A stretch of DNA of 64,000 nt from Ga0077527 sp964433345 (GTDB lineage Bacteria > Pseudomonadota > Gammaproteobacteria > Burkholderiales > SG8-41). The DNA lies in NCBI GenBank assembly GCA_964433345.1, contig CAYSQJ010000003.1, positions 342,799 through 406,798 on the forward strand, read 5' to 3'. This document shows positions 59,790 through 64,000 of the stretch, piece by piece. The notes beneath the pieces are model-generated. The model made no database searches. It worked only from the letters and a program-made list of their open reading frames with translations, and had not been told where the DNA came from. Position 1 is the stretch's first letter, and every line of letters begins with the position of its first letter. Both the position numbers and the translations under genes were made by a program.

Positions 59790-60026
59790 ATGAAAAGCAA
59801 AGCCGTGTTTTATCACGCCGGATGCCCCGTGTGCATCGATGCCGAACGCCATGTCGCGATGGCCATCGATCCGGCGAAATACGAGGTCGAGATCGTGCAC
59901 CTGGGCCAGAACAAGGCGCGGCTGAAGGAGGCCGACGCCGCCGGCGTGAAGTCGGTGCCGGCGCTGGTGCTCGACGGCGCGCCCTTCCACATCAACTTCG
60001 GCGCTTCGATCGACGCGCTGCGCTGA
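59790..60026 (+). CDS. Small thioredoxin/glutaredoxin-fold protein
   Basis: A protein of 78 aa. KAVFYHAGCPVCIDAERHVA near 4 contains a CPVC active site; SVPALVLDGAPFHINFGAS near 54 has the cis-Pro (VPAL) expected in the thioredoxin fold. Glutaredoxins have CPxC, so a disulfide reductase role is likely. AAGGAG lies 6 bases before the ATG at 59790. It faces the HxlR gene, and the intervening 122 bp should hold both promoters. Targets are unknown. Confidence 0.75.
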   Translation: MKSKAVFYHAGCPVCIDAERHVAMAIDPAKYEVEIVHLGQNKARLKEADAAGVKSVPALVLDGAPFHINFGASIDALR

Positions 60027-60079
60027 TTGTTGCCGCAGAAAACACAAGGGGCGCGCTGTCCGGGAATAACAGCCAATGT

Positions 60080-60175
60080 CCGTCACCCCGGCGCAAGCCG
60101 GGGTCCATGGCTCCCCCATCCTACCTTCCCCCGTTAACGGGGGAAGGGGATACCGGCTTGCGCCGGAATGACGGG
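60080..60175. terminator. Palindromic repeats between convergent genes (probable bidirectional terminator)
   Basis: Three hairpins: CCCCGGCGCAAGCCGGGG (60086-60103), TTCCCCCGTTAACGGGGGAA (60126-60145) and TTGCGCCGGAATGACGGG-type arms ending at 60175, which also pair with the first. They belong to the dispersed CGTCATTCCGGCG family also seen at 34395. The position between the thioredoxin-fold gene and dcd fits termination of both. Confidence 0.7.
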
Positions 60176-60183
60176 TTCTGGAA

Positions 60184-61359
60184 TTAGACGGGCATCGCCA
60201 GCGGCTTGAACTGCTTGCTCAACTTCAACCCCTGCGACTGGTAGTTGGAGCCAATGTTCACGCCGTAGATTTTTTCCGGTTCGCCGAGCAGGCGCTCATA
60301 GATCAGTCGGCCGACGTCCTGGCCGTGTTCGATCAGGAAGGGCACGTCGTGTGAACGCACTTCGAGCACGGCGCGCGCGCCCTTCAGGTTGTTGGCGCCG
60401 TAACCGAAGCCGGGATCGAAGAAGCCGGCGTAGTGGATGCGGAATTCGCCGACTGAGGGATCGTAGGGGACCATCGACGCGGCGTAGTTGTTGGGGATGC
60501 GCACGCGTTCGCGCGACACGAGGATGTAGAAGTCATCCGGGTTCAGCACCAGCGAGCGGTCGGCGTTGCGCCGGATCGGTTCCCAAAAATCGAGCGGGGC
60601 GTAGTGGTTGATCTTCGACAGATCGATCAGGGGCGCGTGGTGTTTGGCGCGGTAACCGATGATGCCCTGGCTGGCATCGCCTTCGAGGTCGACCGACACC
60701 CACAGGCCGTTCTTGATCATCGCCGGCAGCGGGCCGTCGCTGTCGTTGTAGACCAGCTTCAGGGTCTGGTCGAGTTCGGTGAGTTTGGTATCCGAGGGCG
60801 GCGGGTTGCCGCGGATGAAACGGATCTGGTTCAGGCGTGTGCCCTGCTGTGCCAGCACGCTGAAGGTGTGCGGCATGATTTCCACATAGAGCTTGCCCTT
60901 GTAGCCGGCGGCGACACCTTCGAACTCGGCGCCGGCGTCGGTGATCAGCCGCGTGAAAATGTCGAGGCGGCCGGTGGAGCTTTTCGGGTTGGCGCTGCCG
61001 GCGATGTCGGCGGGCAGCTTCAGCTCTTCCATTAGCTCGGCGATGTAGACGCAGCCCTTCTCCAGCACCGTCGGCTTGCTGAGGTCGATCTTGTGCATCT
61101 GCAGGCGGTCGATCTTAGCCTGCACGGTGGAGGTCTTGCCCGGCAGGAAACTCGCGCGCACGCGCCAGGCGGTGGCACCGAGGCGCAGGTCGAGGCTCGC
61201 CGGCTGGATCTGCGAGGGATCGACGCCGCCTTCGGCGCTGATGCGCCCGCCGTCGATCAGGCGCGCGATGTCGCGGTCGGGCAGGATGCCGGTGGTCACC
61301 GCGGCGGCGGCATCGGCCTTGCCGCCTTCGGGAAACAGTTTGCCGGGTGTGGTCGACAT
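60184..61359 (-). CDS. dcd: 2'-deoxycytidine 5'-triphosphate deaminase (Dcd, long proteobacterial form)
   Basis: A protein of 391 aa, about twice the size of E. coli Dcd; it is the long bidomain form. The first half has IQPASLDLRLGATAWRVRAS near 52 and SANPKSSTGRLDIFTRLITD near 122, where SSTGRxD is the dUTPase/Dcd nucleotide motif; the second half repeats the fold with FIRGNPPPSDTKLTELDQTL. It converts dCTP to dUTP in thymidylate synthesis. It begins 2 bp before the purC stop on the minus strand, so it ends the pur operon. Confidence 0.85.
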   Translation of the reverse strand: MSTTPGKLFPEGGKADAAAAVTTGILPDRDIARLIDGGRISAEGGVDPSQIQPASLDLRLGATAWRVRASFLPGKTSTVQAKIDRLQMHKIDLSKPTVLEKGCVYIAELMEELKLPADIAGSANPKSSTGRLDIFTRLITDAGAEFEGVAAGYKGKLYVEIMPHTFSVLAQQGTRLNQIRFIRGNPPPSDTKLTELDQTLKLVYNDSDGPLPAMIKNGLWVSVDLEGDASQGIIGYRAKHHAPLIDLSKINHYAPLDFWEPIRRNADRSLVLNPDDFYILVSRERVRIPNNYAASMVPYDPSVGEFRIHYAGFFDPGFGYGANNLKGARAVLEVRSHDVPFLIEHGQDVGRLIYERLLGEPEKIYGVNIGSNYQSQGLKLSKQFKPLAMPV

Positions 61360-61360
61360 C

Positions 61361-62248
61361 TCAGCGGCCGGTCAGCATGCGCTGGGCTTCGCGGTATTTC
61401 GCCGCGGTTTTTGCCAGCACGTCGGCGGGCAGGCGCGGCGCGGGCGCCTTCTTGTTCCAGGGCTGGGTCTCCAGCCAGTCGCGCACAAACTGCTTGTCGA
61501 AACTGGGCGGGCTGATGCCGGTGCGGTATTCGGACGCGGGCCAGAAACGCGAGGAGTCCGGCGTCAGCGCCTCGTCAATCAGGAATATGTTGCCGGCGGC
61601 ATCGGTGCCGAATTCGAACTTGGTGTCGGCGATGATGATGCCGCGGGTTGCGGCAAAGGCCGCGGCTTCCTTGTAGAGCCGGATCGAAATCTCTTTCACC
61701 TTCGCGGTGTTCGCCGCACCGATGGTGGCGACGACGTCGTCGTACGTGATGTTTTCGTCGTGCTGGCCGGCGGGCGCCTTCGAGGCCGGCGTGAAAATCG
61801 GCTCGGCGAGTTGTTCCGCCTGCTTGAGGCCCGCGGGCAGTTTGATGCCGCAGATCGCGCCGGTTTTCTGGTAATCGCTCCAGCCCGAGCCGATGAGGTA
61901 GCCGCGCACGACGGCCTCGACCATCAGCGGTTTGTACTTGTGGACCACCATCGCGCGGCCGGCGATCTGCGCGCGTTCTTCCGGCGCCACCACGGTCGCC
62001 GGATCTATGCCGGTCAGGTGGTTGGGGACGATGTGTTTCAGCTTGTCGAACCAGAAGTTCGACACCTCGGTCAGCACGCGGCCCTTGCCGGGAATCGGGT
62101 CGTCGAGGATCACGTCGAAGGCGGAGAGCCGGTCGCTCTGCACCACCAGCAGCTTGTCGTCGCCGACGGCGTAGATGTCGCGCACCTTGCCGCGATGCAG
62201 GAAGGGCAGGCTTTTCAGGTCGGTTTTGTACAGCGGGGTGTCGCTCAT
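61361..62248 (-). CDS. purC: Phosphoribosylaminoimidazole-succinocarboxamide synthase (SAICAR synthase)
   Basis: A protein of 295 aa. Family blocks: PFLHRGKVRDIYAVGDDKLL near 15, SDRLSAFDVILDDPIPGKGR near 37, VVRGYLIGSGWSDYQKTGAI near 112, IIIADTKFEFGTDAAGNIFL near 200 and LTPDSSRFWPASEYR near 227. It ligates aspartate to CAIR with ATP in de novo purine synthesis. The order purE-purK-purC on one strand suggests a single operon. Confidence 0.92.
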   Translation of the reverse strand: MSDTPLYKTDLKSLPFLHRGKVRDIYAVGDDKLLVVQSDRLSAFDVILDDPIPGKGRVLTEVSNFWFDKLKHIVPNHLTGIDPATVVAPEERAQIAGRAMVVHKYKPLMVEAVVRGYLIGSGWSDYQKTGAICGIKLPAGLKQAEQLAEPIFTPASKAPAGQHDENITYDDVVATIGAANTAKVKEISIRLYKEAAAFAATRGIIIADTKFEFGTDAAGNIFLIDEALTPDSSRFWPASEYRTGISPPSFDKQFVRDWLETQPWNKKAPAPRLPADVLAKTAAKYREAQRMLTGR

Positions 62249-62266
62249 GTCGGGCCGTCGTTTCGG

Positions 62267-63403
62267 TCAGTCGTTCCAGTCGGGATACAGCGCTCTGCGC
62301 ACCACCAGCGCCTTCTGCAGCGCCGCGTCGGCCGTGGCGCCGAGCATCGTGTAGTGGCCCATCTTGCGGCCGTCGCGGGCTTCGTGTTTGCCGTAGAGAT
62401 GGAGTTTCGCCTCCGGCGCGAGGAACACGCGCTCCCACTGCGGCTGGCCGCGCTGCCAGGCTTCGCCCAGCAGGTTGACCATCACCACCGGCGCCAGCAG
62501 CCGGGTGTCGCCCAGTGGCAGGCCGCAGAGCGTGCGCACCTGCTGTTCGAACTGCGAGGTGGCGCAGGCGTCGATGGTGTAGTGGCCGCTGTTGTGCGGG
62601 CGCGGCGCCATTTCATTGACCAGCAGCTGCCCGTCCTGGGTCACGAAAAACTCCACCGCGAGCACGCCGCAATAGCCGAGTTTTTCGGCGATCTTCAGCG
62701 CCCAGTCGGTGGCGCGTTGCGCCAGTTCAGGCGTCACCCGCGCCGGCACGATGCTGACGTCGAGGATGCCGTTGCGGTGGCGGTTCTCGGCCACCGGAAA
62801 ACCGCGGCCGAGGCCGTCGGCGCCGCGCGCGACCACCGCGGAGATTTCACATTTCAGCGCGACGCGCTGTTCCAGCACGCAGGATTCGGCGCCCATGTCA
62901 ACAAAGGCTTTCTTCGCCTCGGCGACATTCGCGACGCGCGCCTGGCCCTTGCCGTCATAGCCGAAACGCGCGCGCTTGAGGATGCCGGGGAACAGCGCGG
63001 CATCGGCCGCGTCGAGGTCGGCTTCCTTCTCGATGACCGCATAGGGTGCGACTTCGATGCCGCAGGAACGGACAAAGGCCTTCTCACGGATGCGGTCCTG
63101 GGCAATCGCCACCGCATCGCCGGCGGGACGCACGGCGCAGTGATTCGCCAGCCAGCGCAGGCTCTCGGCGGGCACGTTCTCGAATTCGGTGGTCACCGCC
63201 GCACAGCTGTCCGCCAGCTGCTGCAGCGCTTCGACATCCTGGTAGGCGGCCTTCAGGTGCACGTCGGCGATCGCGCCGGCAGGGCTCAGGGGATCGGGAT
63301 CGAGCACGGTAACGCGGTAACCCATGCTGTGCGCGGCAAGCGTGAACATGCGGCCCAGCTGGCCGCCGCCGAGCATGCCGAGCATGGCGTCGGGAAAAAT
63401 CAT
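62267..63403 (-). CDS. purK: N5-carboxyaminoimidazole ribonucleotide synthase
   Basis: A protein of 378 aa of the ATP-grasp family. The N-terminus has MLGMLGGGQLGRMFTLAAHS; FPGILKRARFGYDGKGQARV near 137 is the ATP-grasp Gly-rich loop; AVEFFVTQDGQLLVNEMAPR near 247 holds metal-binding residues and RPHNSGHYTIDACATSQFEQ follows. It carboxylates AIR with ATP and bicarbonate; PurE then isomerises the product. It starts 3 bp after the purE stop. Confidence 0.92.
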   Translation of the reverse strand: MIFPDAMLGMLGGGQLGRMFTLAAHSMGYRVTVLDPDPLSPAGAIADVHLKAAYQDVEALQQLADSCAAVTTEFENVPAESLRWLANHCAVRPAGDAVAIAQDRIREKAFVRSCGIEVAPYAVIEKEADLDAADAALFPGILKRARFGYDGKGQARVANVAEAKKAFVDMGAESCVLEQRVALKCEISAVVARGADGLGRGFPVAENRHRNGILDVSIVPARVTPELAQRATDWALKIAEKLGYCGVLAVEFFVTQDGQLLVNEMAPRPHNSGHYTIDACATSQFEQQVRTLCGLPLGDTRLLAPVVMVNLLGEAWQRGQPQWERVFLAPEAKLHLYGKHEARDGRKMGHYTMLGATADAALQKALVVRRALYPDWND

Positions 63404-63406
63404 TTC

Positions 63407-63901
63407 TTATTTCTTGACCGGCAGTTTCATCGCGCGCACGGTTGCCGCCTGTTTCTTGCGGAAGGTCGCGAGTTTCTTGGCGAGCTTGGCGTCCTCGCGC
63501 GCAAGCATTGCCACCGCGAACAGCCCGGCATTGGCGGCGCCGGCTTCGCCGACGGCAAAGGTCGCCACCGGCACGCCCTTGGGCATCTGCACGATGGACA
63601 GCAGCGAGTCGAGGCCTTTCAGCGCGCGCGAGGTCACCGGCACACCGAGCACGGGCACGATGGTTTTCGCGGCGAGCATGCCCGGCAGATGGGCGGAGCC
63701 GCCGGCGCCGGCGATGATGCACTGCAGGCCGCGTGCGGCAGCGGCCTCGGCATATCGGTAGAGGAGATCCGGCGTGCGGTGGGCCGAGACCACCTGGGCC
63801 TCGAAGGGCACGCCGAAAGCGCGCATCATGTCGACGGCATGGCGCATCACGTCCCAGTCACTCTGGCTGCCCATGACGATGCCGACCTTCGGTTTTTTCA
63901 C
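63407..63901 (-). CDS. purE: N5-carboxyaminoimidazole ribonucleotide mutase
   Basis: A protein of 164 aa. KPKVGIVMGSQSDWDVMRHA at the N-terminus is the phosphate-binding PurE signature (GSxSDW), followed by VSAHRTPDLLYRYAEAAAAR and IAGAGGSAHLPGMLAAKTIV, with the catalytic His in the GSAHLP block. The GTG at 63901 is chosen because AAGGGG lies just upstream; an ATG at 63928 would add nine residues without a ribosome site. It catalyses N5-CAIR to CAIR. It is first in the pur operon; the window ends 99 bp upstream. Confidence 0.9.
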   Translation of the reverse strand: MKKPKVGIVMGSQSDWDVMRHAVDMMRAFGVPFEAQVVSAHRTPDLLYRYAEAAAARGLQCIIAGAGGSAHLPGMLAAKTIVPVLGVPVTSRALKGLDSLLSIVQMPKGVPVATFAVGEAGAANAGLFAVAMLAREDAKLAKKLATFRKKQAATVRAMKLPVKK

Positions 63902-64000
63902 TGCAAACCCCTTTGCGCAAAGCGGCATTTTACAGTACGGACATCAGCCGACGTGCGCGCTTGGGGACTGCTAGAATCGACGCGCCCACTGAATGTCATT

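Overview
This is a high-GC chromosomal window from a Gram-negative bacterium, most likely a betaproteobacterium of the Burkholderiales type. The evidence is: LPS and O-antigen genes including an MsbA exporter; three orphan Bug/TctC solute receptors; a zapA-6S RNA arrangement; a cobalamin riboswitch in front of a TonB receptor; and many CoA-linked acid catabolism genes. No rRNA or tRNA gene was recognised.

Layout. (1) 1-10.7 kb, plus strand: an O-antigen/LPS block. It starts with the tail of an RmlD-like reductase, then CapE-like and WecB-like enzymes (an L-configured N-acetyl-6-deoxyhexosamine nucleotide), WbpV-, WbpL- and WbpM-like proteins (D-QuiNAc/FucNAc chemistry and lipid-carrier initiation), an O-antigen ligase, two GT2 glycosyltransferases and a methyltransferase. 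(2) 11.2-22.5 kb, minus strand: a tightly overlapping operon running msbA, a GtrB/ArnC-like transferase, rffC-like, a small EamA flippase-like protein, a methyltransferase, rffA, an MBOAT/SGNH acylation pair, an ArnT-like GT39 and a GT4. It looks like an envelope glycan decoration module using a dTDP-amino sugar. (3) 22.7-27.8 kb: btuB with its riboswitch, a short coiled-coil protein, zapA, 6S RNA, an EVE-domain protein and a TauE-type permease. (4) 27.8-53.0 kb: catabolic genes (CoA transferase, enoyl-CoA hydratases, 3-hydroxyacyl-CoA and glutaryl-CoA dehydrogenases, enolase-superfamily enzyme, FAD/Fe-S oxidoreductase, aminotransferase, NicC-like monooxygenase), AzlCD, a peptide-type ABC ATPase, Bug receptors and a higBA toxin-antitoxin module. 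(5) 53.2-58.0 kb, minus strand: an AT-richer island of six genes: ThsB-like TIR, Nmad2, MazG-like, uracil-DNA-glycosylase-like, a second TIR protein, and a SLOG protein. This is the strongest candidate for an undescribed anti-phage or nucleotide-signalling system. (6) 58.3-64 kb: housekeeping genes: Sua5/TsaC, an HxlR regulator divergent from a small thioredoxin-fold protein, then purE-purK-purC-dcd on the minus strand.

The window is unusually rich in short repeats: 138-bp tandem repeats; elements with terminal inverted repeats built around CCCGG palindromes; a 268-bp MITE-like element with 24-bp perfect ends; four palindromes of the GGTGATTGGTGACTGG type; CGCAGATGAACGC palindromes; an AT-rich motif at seven intergenic sites; and a GC-rich palindromic repeat that has inserted in frame into the FAD/Fe-S oxidoreductase gene.
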